The notes below the pieces were generated by a model. It saw nothing but the letters and a program-made list of their open reading frames with translations. It was not told the origin of the DNA and did no database searches. Positions 53,885 to 63,438 of a stretch of DNA of 64,000 bases are shown piece by piece; the first letter of the stretch is position 1; each line of letters opens with the position of its first letter. Where the stretch lies: contig NZ_JAMTCF010000013.1 in the NCBI RefSeq assembly GCF_024171695.1, positions 229,353 to 293,352 of the forward strand, in the 5' to 3' direction. Source of the stretch: Actinosynnema pretiosum. GTDB lineage: Bacteria; Actinomycetota; Actinomycetes; Mycobacteriales; Pseudonocardiaceae. A program made the translations under genes and the position numbers.

Positions 53885-56800
53885 ATGGACAGCACAGGGG
53901 TGGACCGCCCCCAACCGCGCGGGCGCAAGTTCTTCGCGCGGGGGGAGGTGTCGGCCGACGGCAGGACCGTGCACCGGATCGACCAGGCGGAGTGGGAGCG
54001 TTTTTACCGGGACAGGTGGGCCCACGACAAGGTGGTCCGGTCCACGCACGGGGTCAACTGCACCGGTTCGTGCTCGTGGCAGGTGTTCGTCAAGGACGGC
54101 CTGATCACGTGGGAGCACCAGGCGACGGACTACCCGTCGGTGGGACCGGACTCGCCGGAGTACGAGCCGCGCGGGTGCCCGCGAGGCGCCTCGTTCTCCT
54201 GGTACACCTACTCCCCGTCACGGGTCCGCTACCCGTACGTGCGGGGCGTGCTGCTCAAGATGTGGCGCGAGGCGAAGGCGCGCCTGGGCGACCCGGTGCT
54301 GGCCTGGGCCGAGATCACCGGTGACCCGGAGAAGTCGCGCCGCTACAAGCGGGCGCGCGGCAAGGGCGGCCTGATCCGCTCGACGTGGGACGAGGTCAAC
54401 GAGCTCGTCGCCGCCGCGCACGTGCACACCGCGAAGGCGTACGGCCCGGACCGCGTGGTCGGCTTCTCGCCGATCCCGGCGATGTCGATGGCCTCGTTCG
54501 CGGCGGGCACCCGCTACCACTCGCTGATCGGCGGCACGCTGCTGTCGTTCTACGACTGGTACGCCGACCTGCCGATCGCCTCGCCGCAGATCTGGGGCGA
54601 CCAGACCGACGTGCCCGAGTCGGCCGACTGGTGGAACAGCGGCTACCTGGTCATGTGGGGCTCGAACATCCCGGTGACCCGCACGCCGGACGCGCACTTC
54701 CTCACCGAGGCCCGGTACAAGGGCACGAAGGTCGTCGCGGTCAGCCCGGACTACGCGGACAACGTGAAGTTCGCCGACGACTGGCTGGCGCCGCACCCCG
54801 GCACGGACGGCGCGCTCGCGATGGCCATGGGCCACGTGGTGCTGACCGAGTTCTTCCGCGACCGGCAGGTGCCGTACTTCTCGGAGTACACCCGCCGCTA
54901 CACGGACCTGCCCTTCCTGGTGCGCCTGGAGGAGCGCGGCGACGCGTTCGTGCCCGGCAAGTTCCTCACCGCCGCCGACCTCGGCCAGGAGGTGGAGAAC
55001 GCCGAGTTCAAGACGGTGCTGCTGAACGAGGAGACCGGCGAGGCCGTGGTGCCGCGCGGGACCCTCGGGCACCGCTGGGGCGAGCAGGGCGAGGGCCAGT
55101 GGAACCTGGAGCTGGACGGCGTCACGCCCGCGCTGACCCTGCACGGCGACAACGCGGCGCTGACCACCGAGGCGGTGGCGATCGACCTGCCGCGCTTCGA
55201 CGTCGGCGAGACCGAGGGCGGCGGCGTCGTGCGCCGGGGCGTGCCTGCGACGCGCGTGAACGGGATGCTGGTCACCACCGTCTTCGACCTGGTGATGGCG
55301 CGCTACGCGGTGGGCCGCGAGGGCCTGCCGGGCGAGTGGCCTTCGTCCTATGAGGACACTGACGCGCCCGGAACCCCCGGCTGGGCCGAGGAGATCACCT
55401 CGGTGCCCGCCGCGACGACCGCGCGCATCGCCCGCGAGTTCGCCCGCAACGCCGAGCGCACCCAGGGCCGCTCGATGATCGTGGTGGGCGCGGGCGCGAA
55501 CCACTGGTTCCACTCGGACACCATCTACCGGGCGTTCCTGTCGCTGGTGCTGCTCACCGGCTGCCAGGGCCGCAACGGCGGCGGCTGGGCGCACTACGTG
55601 GGCCAGGAGAAGGCGCGCCCGGTCACCGGGATGCAGCACCTGGCGTTCGCGTTCGACTGGCAGCGGCCGACCAGGCACATGGCGGGCACCGCGTTCTGGT
55701 ACCTGGCCACGGACCAGTGGCGCTACGAGGGCTTCAAGGCCGACGAGCTGTCCACCCCGCTGGGCACGGGAATGTTGCAGGGCAAGTCGTTCGCCGACTG
55801 CAACGCGCAGGCCGCCAGGCTGGGCTGGCTGCCCTCGCACCCCACGTTCGACCGCAACCCGCTGGACCTGGCCGACGAGGCGAAGGACGCGGGCGTCCCG
55901 GTGGCCGACCACGTGGTGTCGGAGCTGAAGGCGGGCAGGCTGAACTTCGCGGCGGAGGACCCGGACAACCCGGCGAACTTCCCGCGCGCGCTGACCGTGT
56001 GGCGGGCGAACCTGCTCGGCTCCTCGGGCAAGGGCAACGAGTACTTCCTGCGGCACCTGCTGGGCACCGACGCGCAGGTGCGCGGCGCCGAGACGGCGGA
56101 GGAGAACCGGCCGCAGGACGTCACCTGGCACGACGAGGCGCCCGAGGGCAAGCTCGACCTGCTGACGGCGGTGGACTTCCGCATGACGTCCACGGGCCTG
56201 TTCGCGGACGTGGTGCTGCCCGCCGCGACCTGGTACGAGAAGCACGACCTGTCGTCGACCGACATGCACCCCTTCGTGCACGCCTTCAACCCGGCGATCG
56301 CGCCGCCGTGGGAGGCGCGCAGCGACTACGACGTGTTCCTCGGCCTGGCCGACCACTACTCGGAGCTGGCGAAGACCCACCTGGGCAAGCGCACCGACGT
56401 GCTGGCCGTGCCGCTGGCGCACGACACCCCGGACGAGATGGCCCAGCCGGGCGGCCGGGTGCTGGACTGGCGCGACGGCGACTGCGAGCCGATCCCCGGC
56501 CGCACCATGCCGAAGCTGGTGGTGGTCGAGCGCGACTTCGCCGCCACCGCCGACAAGATGCGCTCGGTCGGCCCGCTGCTGGAGAAGCTCGGCCTGACCA
56601 CCAAGGGCATCACCTACCACCCCGAGCCGGAGATCGAGCTGCTGCGCCGCACCAACGGCGTGCGCGGCGACAACCGGCCGTCGCTGGCCACCGCCGAGCA
56701 CATGTGCGAGGCGATCCTGACCCTGTCGGCCACCACCAACGGCAGGCTGGCGGTGGAGGGCTTCAAGCAGCTGGAGAAGCGCACCGGCACCAAGCTCGCG

Positions 56801-57553
56801 GACCTGGCCGAGGAGAACGAGGGCAAGCGGATCTCCTACCAGGAGGCCAAGAAGGGCCCGCAGGCCGTGCTGACCTCGCCGGAGTGGTCGGGCAGCGAGA
56901 CCGGTGGCCGCCGCTACTCGGCGTTCGTGATCAACGTGGAGCGGGACAAGCCCTGGCACACCCTGACCGGGCGCCAGCAGTTCTTCGTCGACCACGACTG
57001 GCTCACCGAGCTGGGCGAGCAGCTGCCGGTGTACCGGCCGCCGCTGAACATGCACCGCCGGTTCGGCTCGCAGCAGCTGGGCGAGCCCGGTCGCGCCGAG
57101 GTGACGGTGCGGTACCTGACGCCGCACTCGAAGTGGTCGATCCACTCGGAGTACCAGGACAACGCGCACATGCTGGCGCTCTCGCGCGGCGGCCCGGACA
57201 TCTGGATGTCCACTCAGGACGCCGAGCGGATCGGCGTGGCGGACAACGACTGGGTGGAGGCCTACAACCGCAACGGCGTCGTGGTGGCCCGCGCGGTGGT
57301 CTCGCACCGGATGCCGGAGGGCACCGTGTACGTCTACCACGCCAAGGACCGCAACGTGAACGTGCCGAAGACCGAGATCGGCGGCAAGCGCGGCGGCGTG
57401 CACAACTCGCTGACCCGCCTGCTGCTCAAGCCGACGCACCTGGTGGGCGGCTACGCCCAGTTCACCTACGCGTTCAACTACTACGGCCCGACCGGCAACC
57501 AGCGCGACGAGGTCACGGTGGTCCGCCGCCGCTCGCAGGAGGTGGAGTACTGA
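53885..57553 (+). CDS. narG: respiratory nitrate reductase alpha subunit
   Basis: The 1222-residue Mo-bisMGD catalytic subunit, near the usual length. The FS0 cluster motif H55-x3-C59-x3-C63 plus C98 is intact, and the molybdenum-ligand region YDWYADLPIASPQIWGDQTD is clear. It reduces nitrate to nitrite with quinol electrons passed through NarI and NarH. ATG 53885 gives the standard N-terminus with the RRxxxRG-like region absent, as in other actinobacterial NarG; AGGTG lies close upstream. First gene of narGHJI, with overlaps or one-base junctions between all genes. Confidence 0.97.
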   Translation: MDSTGVDRPQPRGRKFFARGEVSADGRTVHRIDQAEWERFYRDRWAHDKVVRSTHGVNCTGSCSWQVFVKDGLITWEHQATDYPSVGPDSPEYEPRGCPRGASFSWYTYSPSRVRYPYVRGVLLKMWREAKARLGDPVLAWAEITGDPEKSRRYKRARGKGGLIRSTWDEVNELVAAAHVHTAKAYGPDRVVGFSPIPAMSMASFAAGTRYHSLIGGTLLSFYDWYADLPIASPQIWGDQTDVPESADWWNSGYLVMWGSNIPVTRTPDAHFLTEARYKGTKVVAVSPDYADNVKFADDWLAPHPGTDGALAMAMGHVVLTEFFRDRQVPYFSEYTRRYTDLPFLVRLEERGDAFVPGKFLTAADLGQEVENAEFKTVLLNEETGEAVVPRGTLGHRWGEQGEGQWNLELDGVTPALTLHGDNAALTTEAVAIDLPRFDVGETEGGGVVRRGVPATRVNGMLVTTVFDLVMARYAVGREGLPGEWPSSYEDTDAPGTPGWAEEITSVPAATTARIAREFARNAERTQGRSMIVVGAGANHWFHSDTIYRAFLSLVLLTGCQGRNGGGWAHYVGQEKARPVTGMQHLAFAFDWQRPTRHMAGTAFWYLATDQWRYEGFKADELSTPLGTGMLQGKSFADCNAQAARLGWLPSHPTFDRNPLDLADEAKDAGVPVADHVVSELKAGRLNFAAEDPDNPANFPRALTVWRANLLGSSGKGNEYFLRHLLGTDAQVRGAETAEENRPQDVTWHDEAPEGKLDLLTAVDFRMTSTGLFADVVLPAATWYEKHDLSSTDMHPFVHAFNPAIAPPWEARSDYDVFLGLADHYSELAKTHLGKRTDVLAVPLAHDTPDEMAQPGGRVLDWRDGDCEPIPGRTMPKLVVVERDFAATADKMRSVGPLLEKLGLTTKGITYHPEPEIELLRRTNGVRGDNRPSLATAEHMCEAILTLSATTNGRLAVEGFKQLEKRTGTKLADLAEENEGKRISYQEAKKGPQAVLTSPEWSGSETGGRRYSAFVINVERDKPWHTLTGRQQFFVDHDWLTELGEQLPVYRPPLNMHRRFGSQQLGEPGRAEVTVRYLTPHSKWSIHSEYQDNAHMLALSRGGPDIWMSTQDAERIGVADNDWVEAYNRNGVVVARAVVSHRMPEGTVYVYHAKDRNVNVPKTEIGGKRGGVHNSLTRLLLKPTHLVGGYAQFTYAFNYYGPTGNQRDEVTVVRRRSQEVEY

Positions 57554-59088
57554 TGCGCATCATGGCTCAGGTGGCGATGGTGATGAACCTCGACAAGTGC
57601 ATCGGCTGCCACACCTGCTCGGTCACCTGCAAGCAGACCTGGACGAACCGCGAGGGCGTGGAGTACGCCTGGTTCAACAACGTCGAGACCAAGCCCGGCA
57701 TCGGCTACCCCAAGCGGTACGAGGACCAGGAGCGCTGGAAGGGCGGCTGGGAGCTCGACAAGAAGGGCAGGCTGCGGCTGCGCGGCGGCAGCAAGGCGCA
57801 GCGGTTGCTGAGCCTGTTCGCCAACCCGGACATGCCCTCGATCGACGACTACTACGAGCCGATCACCTACGACTACGACACGCTGCTGAGCGCCCCTGCG
57901 GGCGAGCACACCCCGGTGGCGCGGCCTAAGTCGTTGCTGACCGGCGAGGACACCGCGATCAAGTGGGGCGCCAACTGGGAGGACGACCTGGGCGGCGCGC
58001 CCGAGCACGCCCCCGGCGACCCGAACCTGGAGGGCATCCGGGAGAAGGTGAAGTTCGAGTTCGAGCGCACCTTCATGTTCCACCTGCCCAGGTTGTGCGA
58101 GCACTGCCTGAACCCCGCGTGCGTGTCGGCGTGCCCGTCGGGCGCGATGTACAAGCGCGAGGAGGACGGCATCGTCCTGGTGGACCAGGACAAGTGCCGG
58201 GGCTGGCGGATGTGCGTGTCCTCGTGCCCGTACAAGAAGGTCTACCTCAACCACGTCACGGGCAAGGCCGAGAAGTGCACGTTCTGCTTCCCGCGCGTGG
58301 AGGCCGGGCAGCCCACGGTGTGCTCGGAGACCTGCGTGGGCAGGCTGCGGTACCTGGGGATCGTGCTGTACGACGCGGACGCGGTCACCGCCGCGCTGAG
58401 CGTGCCGGACCCGAAGGACCTGCTGGACGCGCAGCGCGCGCTGATCCTGGACCCGCACGACCCGGAGATCGCGAAGGAGGCGCTGGCGCAGGGCATCGCC
58501 CACGACTGGCTGGAGGCCGCCCGCAAGTCGCCGGTGCACGCGCTGATCAGCAAGTACAAGGTGGCGCTGCCGCTGCACCCGGAGTACCGCACCGCCCCCA
58601 TGGTCTGGTACATCCCGCCGCTGTCGCCGGTGCTGGACGCGGTCACCGCCGTGGACGGCGACTCGTCGGACCCGGACGACGTGTTCCACGCGATCCGCGA
58701 CCTGCGCATCCCCGTGGAGTACCTGGCGAACCTGTTCACCGCCGGTGACTCGGAGGTGGTGGCCGGGGTGCTGATGAAGCTGGCCGGGATGCGCGGGCAC
58801 ATGCGGAACCGCTCGCTCGACGGCACGGTCGACCAGGGCCTGCTCGACTCGATCGGCTTCACGGCCGAGGAGGTCGAGGACCTGTACCGGTTGCTGGCCA
58901 TCGCGAAGTACGAGGACCGGTACGTGATCCCCTTGGCGCACAAGGAGGACGCCGCGCAGCTGGCGGGCCTGGAGACCGGGTGCCCGCTGGACGGCGATGG
59001 CGGCCCCGGCATGGGCGGCGAGGGGCCGGGACGCGGCGCGGTGTCGCTGTCGCTGAGCGCGCCGCCGAGGAAGAGGGTGAAGCGGTGA
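57553..59088 (+). CDS. narH: respiratory nitrate reductase beta subunit
   Basis: The 511-residue iron-sulphur subunit carries the expected cysteine groups: CIGCHTCSVTCKQTW, CEHCLNPACVSACPSG, and CRGWRMCVSSCPYKK, where a Trp replaces one Cys of a group as in all NarH, giving a [3Fe-4S] cluster. ATG 57553 shares a base with the narG stop (TGATG). Transfers electrons from NarI haems to NarG. Confidence 0.97.
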   Translation: MRIMAQVAMVMNLDKCIGCHTCSVTCKQTWTNREGVEYAWFNNVETKPGIGYPKRYEDQERWKGGWELDKKGRLRLRGGSKAQRLLSLFANPDMPSIDDYYEPITYDYDTLLSAPAGEHTPVARPKSLLTGEDTAIKWGANWEDDLGGAPEHAPGDPNLEGIREKVKFEFERTFMFHLPRLCEHCLNPACVSACPSGAMYKREEDGIVLVDQDKCRGWRMCVSSCPYKKVYLNHVTGKAEKCTFCFPRVEAGQPTVCSETCVGRLRYLGIVLYDADAVTAALSVPDPKDLLDAQRALILDPHDPEIAKEALAQGIAHDWLEAARKSPVHALISKYKVALPLHPEYRTAPMVWYIPPLSPVLDAVTAVDGDSSDPDDVFHAIRDLRIPVEYLANLFTAGDSEVVAGVLMKLAGMRGHMRNRSLDGTVDQGLLDSIGFTAEEVEDLYRLLAIAKYEDRYVIPLAHKEDAAQLAGLETGCPLDGDGGPGMGGEGPGRGAVSLSLSAPPRKRVKR

Positions 59089-59708
59089 GGGCGAAACCGG
59101 TCGAGCCGGGCCGCGCCGAGACGTTCGAGCTGCTGGCGACGTTGTTGCAGTACCCCGAGGACGGCCCGTTCGCGGTCCCCGAGGTGCCGGACGGCCCGGC
59201 GCGCGAGCCGCTGGAGCGGTTCCTGGCCTGGTACCGCGAGCAGGAGCCGTTCGAGCTGGCGCAGCACTACGTGCGCACGTTCGACCTGCGCCGCCGCACC
59301 AGCCTGTACCTGACGTACTACCTGCACGGCGACACCCGCAAGCGCGGCATGGCCATGCTGGTGCTCAAGCAGCGCTACCGCGCCGCGTCGCTGACCCCGC
59401 CCGAGGACGAGCTGCCGGACTACCTGCCGGTGGTGTGCGAGTTCGCCGCCCTGCTGGGGCCGGGCGCGGGCGAGGCGCCGCTGCGCCAGCACCGCGCGGG
59501 CCTGGAGCTGATCCGGGCCGGGCTCGCGGACGCGGGCACGCCGTACGCGGAGCTGCTGGAGGCGCTGTGCGCCCTGCTCCCGGAGCTGGGCGACGATGAG
59601 AAGGCCGCGATGCGGGAACTGGCACTGGAGGGGCCGCCGGTGGAGGAAGTGGGCCTGGCCCCCTTCGCCCCGCCCGACTACCTGACCGGAATGGAGGTGC
59701 GGGTGTGA
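59085..59708 (+). CDS. narJ: nitrate reductase assembly chaperone
   Basis: The 207-residue NarJ/TorD-type chaperone has the signature AQHYVRTFDLRRRTSLYLTYYLHGDTRKRG. It inserts the Mo cofactor into NarG and is not part of the final complex. GTG 59085 overlaps the narH stop. Confidence 0.95.
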   Translation: MRAKPVEPGRAETFELLATLLQYPEDGPFAVPEVPDGPAREPLERFLAWYREQEPFELAQHYVRTFDLRRRTSLYLTYYLHGDTRKRGMAMLVLKQRYRAASLTPPEDELPDYLPVVCEFAALLGPGAGEAPLRQHRAGLELIRAGLADAGTPYAELLEALCALLPELGDDEKAAMRELALEGPPVEEVGLAPFAPPDYLTGMEVRV

Positions 59709-60406
59709 ACACCCTGCTGTGGGTCGTCTTCCCGTACGCGGCGCTGACGGTGTTCGTGGTGGGCCACGTGTGGCGGTGGCGCAGCGACCAGTTCGGCTGG
59801 ACCACGCGCACCTCGCAGCTGCTGGAGCGGCGCTGGCTGCGCTGGGGCTCGCCGCTGTTCCACCTGGGCGCGTTCGCCGCGATCGGCGGCCACGCCATGG
59901 GCTTGCTGGTGCCGAAGGCGGTGACGGAGGCCGTCGGGATCACCGAGCACGTGTACCACCTGGTGGCGGTGGTCGCGGGCAGCGTCGCGGCGGTGATGCT
60001 GGTGGTGGGCCTGGGGTTGCTGATCGCGCGCCGGGTGCTGGAGCCGAGGATCAACCGGAGGACCACCGGGTCCGACAAGCTCCTGTTCGCCGTGCTCGGC
60101 TTCGTGGTCGCGCTGGGCGTGACGGCGACCGTGGTGGAGCAGCTGTTCAAGGGCGGCTACGACTACCGGGAGACGATCTCGGTGTGGTTCAGGGGCCTGT
60201 TCGCCCTGAACCCGGACCCGCTGCTGATGGTGGACGTCCCGCTGGTGTTCCAGCTGCACGCGCTGAGCGCGTTCCTGCTGTTCGCGATCTGGCCGTTCAC
60301 CAGGCTGGTCCACGTGTGGTCGGCCCCGATCGCGTACCTGTGGCGCCCGTACGTGGTGTACCGCCGCCGGTCGACCGCGCCGAAGCGGCCGATGGCGAAC
60401 CGCTGA
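59705..60406 (+). CDS. narI: respiratory nitrate reductase gamma subunit
   Basis: The 233-residue cytochrome b subunit has five TM helices and the haem-ligand histidines in the second and last helices (FHLGAFAAIGGHAMG and FQLHALSAFLLFAIWPFTRLVHV). It oxidises menaquinol. GTG 59705 overlaps the narJ stop. It ends the operon, with a terminator 18 bp later. Confidence 0.96.
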   Translation: MNTLLWVVFPYAALTVFVVGHVWRWRSDQFGWTTRTSQLLERRWLRWGSPLFHLGAFAAIGGHAMGLLVPKAVTEAVGITEHVYHLVAVVAGSVAAVMLVVGLGLLIARRVLEPRINRRTTGSDKLLFAVLGFVVALGVTATVVEQLFKGGYDYRETISVWFRGLFALNPDPLLMVDVPLVFQLHALSAFLLFAIWPFTRLVHVWSAPIAYLWRPYVVYRRRSTAPKRPMANR

Positions 60407-60423
60407 ACCGGATTCCCCCGAAG

Positions 60424-60457
60424 GCCCGCTCGCACCCCGGTGCGGGCGGGTCTTTTT
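60424..60457 (+). terminator. terminator after narGHJI
   Basis: GCCCGCTCGCACC can pair with GGTGCGGGCGGG (one mismatch/bulge), followed by TCTTTTT. This is one of the few terminators in the window with a clear T-run. Confidence 0.85.
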
Positions 60458-60545
60458 GCCATTTCCCGCCGCCGGTCGTGCGGCGCCCCTCAGCCGGAAG
60501 TAGCTTCGCCGAAGAGCCCACTCCCCCGCCCCACCGGAGGCCACC

Positions 60546-61712
60546 ATGACCGCACCGCGCGCCGTGATCTCCGGCGCCAGCATCGCAGGCCTCTCCGCCG
60601 CGCACTGGCTCACCCGCACCGGCTGGCACGTCACCGTCCTGGAGCGCGCCGCGCGGTTCCGCGACGGCGGCCAGAACGTCGACGTCCGGGGCGTCGCCCA
60701 CGAGGTGCTCGACCTGATGGGCCTCACCGAGGCCGTCCGCGCGCTGCACACCACCGAGACCGGCACGGTCTTCGTCGACGGGCGGGGTCAGGTGATCATC
60801 ACCCTCCCGACCGGGCGGGACGGGGCCACCGCCGAGCTGGAGGTCCTGCGCGGCGACCTCGCCCGCGCCGTCCTCGACCGCCTCCCGCCGGGGACCGACC
60901 TGCGCTTCGGCGACCGCATCACCGAGGTCGACCAGTCCCCCGACGCCGTCGCGGTCACCACCGCGCGCGGCGAGGTCCTGACCGCCGACCTGCTCGTCAT
61001 CGCCGAGGGCGTCGGCTCCACCACCCGCGACCTGGTCTTCGGCCCGGACGTCGAGCGCCGCGAGCTGGGCATCACCATGCTGTTCGGCACGATCCCGCGC
61101 ACCCCGGCCGACGACGACCGCTGGCGCTGGCACAACGCCGTCGGCGGGCGCCAGGTCCACCTGCGCCCCGACAACCGGGGCACCACCCGCGCCATGCTCG
61201 CGTTCACCGACGACCGCCCGGTCCGCCCGACCGCGCGCCAGGTCCGCGAGCGCTACGCGGGCGTCGGCTGGGAGGCGCCGCGCGTGCTGGACGGGTTCGA
61301 CGCCACCGACGACCTGTACGTCGACCGCCTCACCCAGATCCGGATGCCCTCCTGGCACCGGGGCCGGGTCTGCGTCACCGGTGACGCGGCCTGGTGCGTG
61401 ACCCCGATGGGCGGCGGCGGCTCGTCGCTCGCGCTCACCGGCGGTTACGCCCTCGCGGCCTGCCTGTCGACCGCCGAGGACCTGGGCGCCGGGCTTGCGG
61501 CCTACGAGGAGTGGATGCGCCCACTCGTCGACGACGTCCAGAAGCTCCCGCCCGGCGTGCGCCGCATCGCCTACCCGAACACCCGCCTCGGCCTGGCGCT
61601 GCGCAACGCGGTGGGCCGGATCGCCACGTCAGCGCCGCTGTCACGGCTGTTCGGCAAGCTCACCGAGGTCGCCGCCACCGACCGCCCGCTGCCCCGGATC
61701 GCGCCCGCCTGA
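60546..61712 (+). CDS. FAD-dependent monooxygenase (PHBH/TetX-type)
   Basis: The 388-residue group A flavoprotein has the FAD motif ISGASIAGLSAAHWL near the N-terminus, a DG-type segment and the FAD-ribityl GDAAWCVTPMGGGGSSLALTGGY motif with GD. It resembles TetX/PgaE-type hydroxylases acting on aromatic compounds, but the substrate is unknown. ATG 60546 has GGAGG upstream. Its last 72 bp overlap the convergent winged-helix gene. Confidence 0.88.
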   Translation: MTAPRAVISGASIAGLSAAHWLTRTGWHVTVLERAARFRDGGQNVDVRGVAHEVLDLMGLTEAVRALHTTETGTVFVDGRGQVIITLPTGRDGATAELEVLRGDLARAVLDRLPPGTDLRFGDRITEVDQSPDAVAVTTARGEVLTADLLVIAEGVGSTTRDLVFGPDVERRELGITMLFGTIPRTPADDDRWRWHNAVGGRQVHLRPDNRGTTRAMLAFTDDRPVRPTARQVRERYAGVGWEAPRVLDGFDATDDLYVDRLTQIRMPSWHRGRVCVTGDAAWCVTPMGGGGSSLALTGGYALAACLSTAEDLGAGLAAYEEWMRPLVDDVQKLPPGVRRIAYPNTRLGLALRNAVGRIATSAPLSRLFGKLTEVAATDRPLPRIAPA

Positions 61713-62015
61713 CCCCAGCGCCGCGATCAGCTCCCCGACCCGGTGCCCAGCCTCCAGCGGGTGCCGCAGCCGCCCGTCCGGGTTGACCCGGTAGTGGTTG
61801 CGCCGTCCCACCTTCGTGCGCTCGACGTAACCGCCCGCGATCAGGTCCCCGAGGATCAGCTGCACCGCCCGGCTGGTCACCCCGACCCGCCCCGCGATCA
61901 CCGCCAGGGTCTGGTCCGGGTCGTCGGCCAGGCACAGCAGCACGTGCGCGTGGTTGCTCAGGAACGTCCACGTCCCCCCGGCCCCCGCCTCTCCGCTGCC
62001 CACCACTTCCTCCAT
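61641..62015 (-). CDS. winged-helix transcriptional regulator (MarR-like)
   Basis: The 124-residue protein has a winged helix at about 20-80 (AHVLLCLADDPDQTLAVIAGRVGVTSRAVQLILGDLIAGGYVERTK). The C-terminal Gly-rich tail (about 100-124) overlaps the 3' end of the FAD monooxygenase on the other strand. It may regulate that gene or itself; the ligand is unknown. The start at ATG 62015 gives the normal N-terminus; the overlapping tail could be shorter if the stop is misread, but the frame is continuous. Confidence 0.8.
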   Translation of the reverse strand: MEEVVGSGEAGAGGTWTFLSNHAHVLLCLADDPDQTLAVIAGRVGVTSRAVQLILGDLIAGGYVERTKVGRRNHYRVNPDGRLRHPLEAGHRVGELIAALGSGGRDPGQRAVGGGDLGELAEQP

Positions 62016-62069
62016 CCGGGTGAACCGATCAAGCGTTGACAGGTGAACTCCAGTTCGTCATTCTAGTGG

Positions 62070-62190
62070 TGCGGAGGGGAGTACCCGCCTCAGCCGAGCT
62101 CGTCATTACGGCAACCCGGACGGTTGCCCGGTCTCGGCGCCGCCAGCGGTCCCGGCAGGGGCGCGGCGGTCGGGGAGACCTCTGGTCGAC
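62070..62190 (+). ncRNA. yybP-ykoY manganese riboswitch before terC-type gene
   Basis: The leader contains the hallmark GGGGAGTA at 62076-62083, a CGTCATTACGG segment at 62101-62111, a CCGG...CCGG hairpin in between, and a closing GGGGAGACCTC at 62172-62182. These match the conserved blocks of yybP-ykoY RNAs, which sense Mn2+ and commonly control TerC/Alx-type exporters. It lies directly upstream of such a gene, at a 24-bp distance from its start. Confidence 0.72.
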
Positions 62191-62213
62191 AGTGGACCGG
62201 AGGTGCGTTCTTC

Positions 62214-63149
62214 GTGGTTGTCCCGTTCTGGGCCTGGGCCGCGGTGCTCGGCGTGATCCTGGCGATGCTCGCGGTGGACCTGTTCGCCCACCGGCGCGCG
62301 CACGTGGTCAGCGTGCGGGAGGCGGCCGTCTGGTCGGCGGTGTGGATCACCCTCGGACTCGCCTTCGGCGGTGTCGTGTGGTGGGTGTGGGGCGCGGACC
62401 CGGCGGCCCAGTACTTCGCCGGTTACGTGATCGAGAAGTCCCTCGCGGTGGACAACGTGTTCGTCTTCGCGATCATCTTCGGCTACTTCGCCGTCCCGAG
62501 GGAGCACCAGCACCGGGTGCTGTTCTACGGCGTGCTGGGCGCGCTGGTGTTCCGCGCGGTGTTCATCGCGGCGGGTTCGGTGCTGATCGCGAGCTTCTCC
62601 TGGATCCTCTACGTGTTCGGCGCGTTCCTGGTGCTCACCGGGGTGAAGATGGCGCGGCAGAAGGACGAGGTGGTCGACCCGGAGCGCAGCGCGGTGCTGC
62701 GCCTGTTCCGCCGGTTCGTGCCGATGACCGACCAGCAGCACGGGCACAAGTTCCTGGTGCGCCAGGGCGGCAAGTGGGTGGCGACCCCGCTGCTGGCGGT
62801 GCTGGTGCTGGTCGAGGTGACCGACATCGTGTTCGCCGTCGACTCCATCCCGGCGATCTTCGCGGTGACGCAGGAGCCGTTCCTGGTGTTCACCTCGAAC
62901 GCGTTCGCGATCCTGGGCCTGCGCGCCATGTACTTCCTGCTCGCGGACCTCATGCACCGGTTCACCTACCTGAAGCTGGGGCTGGCCCTGGTGCTGGTGT
63001 GGGTGGGCGTGAAAATGCTGCTGCTGGACGTCTACAAGATCCCGACGGCCGCGTCGCTGGCCGTGGTGGCGGCGATCCTGGCCGTGGCGGTCGGGGCGAG
63101 CTGGTGGAAGACCAGGGACGCGGTGGAGCCTGGGCGGGGACGCGACTGA
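62214..63149 (+). CDS. TerC/Alx family membrane protein (probable Mn2+ exporter)
   Basis: The protein (about 311 residues) has seven to nine TM helices and the paired acidic motifs of the family: EKSLAVDNVFVFAIIF and VEVTDIVFAVDSIPAIFAVT, whose Asp/Glu residues bind the metal ion. GTG 62214 has GGAGGT ten bases upstream; the frame to 62124 is part of the riboswitch. Alx in E. coli exports manganese under a yybP-ykoY riboswitch, as expected here. Confidence 0.9.
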   Translation: MVVPFWAWAAVLGVILAMLAVDLFAHRRAHVVSVREAAVWSAVWITLGLAFGGVVWWVWGADPAAQYFAGYVIEKSLAVDNVFVFAIIFGYFAVPREHQHRVLFYGVLGALVFRAVFIAAGSVLIASFSWILYVFGAFLVLTGVKMARQKDEVVDPERSAVLRLFRRFVPMTDQQHGHKFLVRQGGKWVATPLLAVLVLVEVTDIVFAVDSIPAIFAVTQEPFLVFTSNAFAILGLRAMYFLLADLMHRFTYLKLGLALVLVWVGVKMLLLDVYKIPTAASLAVVAAILAVAVGASWWKTRDAVEPGRGRD

Positions 63150-63167
63150 TCGGGCGCGCTCGGCTGC

Positions 63168-63191
63168 GGGGCGCGGTCGTCGCCGCGCCCC
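63168..63191. terminator. hairpin between terC-type gene and the Rhs-linked gene
   Basis: GGGGCGCGG (63168-63176) pairs with CCGCGCCCC (63183-63191) around TCGTCG, between convergent genes. Confidence 0.65.
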
Positions 63192-63209
63192 ACAGCCCCG
63201 TCGACGAGG

Positions 63210-63428
63210 TCAGCGCCCCTTCTCGGCGAGGGAGCGCATCGCAAAGCCCCACATCATCCCGAGCAGGCCGCCCGCGGTCCCCAGACCGTTTCGCCACAGC
63301 TCAAGGGCTCCGGGGTCCTCGACAGCGGCGCAGACACCCGCGAGGACGAGACCGGCTGCCAGGCAGAGCAGGGCGAGAACTCCCAGACCGTTGACCGCGG
63401 TCCGGCCCGGATCACGCTGACGGCTCAT
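63210..63428 (-). CDS. small two-TM membrane protein, candidate immunity protein
   Basis: The 72-residue protein starts at ATG 63428, with GAGGTG six to seven bases upstream. Two TM helices (about 14-34 and 46-63: VLALLCLAAGLVLAGVCA and GLGTAGGLLGMMWGFAM) are linked by a short acidic loop (EDPGALELWRNG). It begins 10 bp after the Rhs gene stop in the same orientation. In polymorphic toxin loci the gene immediately following an Rhs toxin is usually its immunity gene; a membrane immunity protein would fit a membrane-acting toxin. No family was recognised. Confidence 0.6.
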   Translation of the reverse strand: MSRQRDPGRTAVNGLGVLALLCLAAGLVLAGVCAAVEDPGALELWRNGLGTAGGLLGMMWGFAMRSLAEKGR

Positions 63429-63438
63429 CGCACGCACC

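Noticed and set aside
54218..57439. Long minus-strand open frame opposite narG
   Set aside because: Shadow of a clearly conserved narG; no recognisable protein features.
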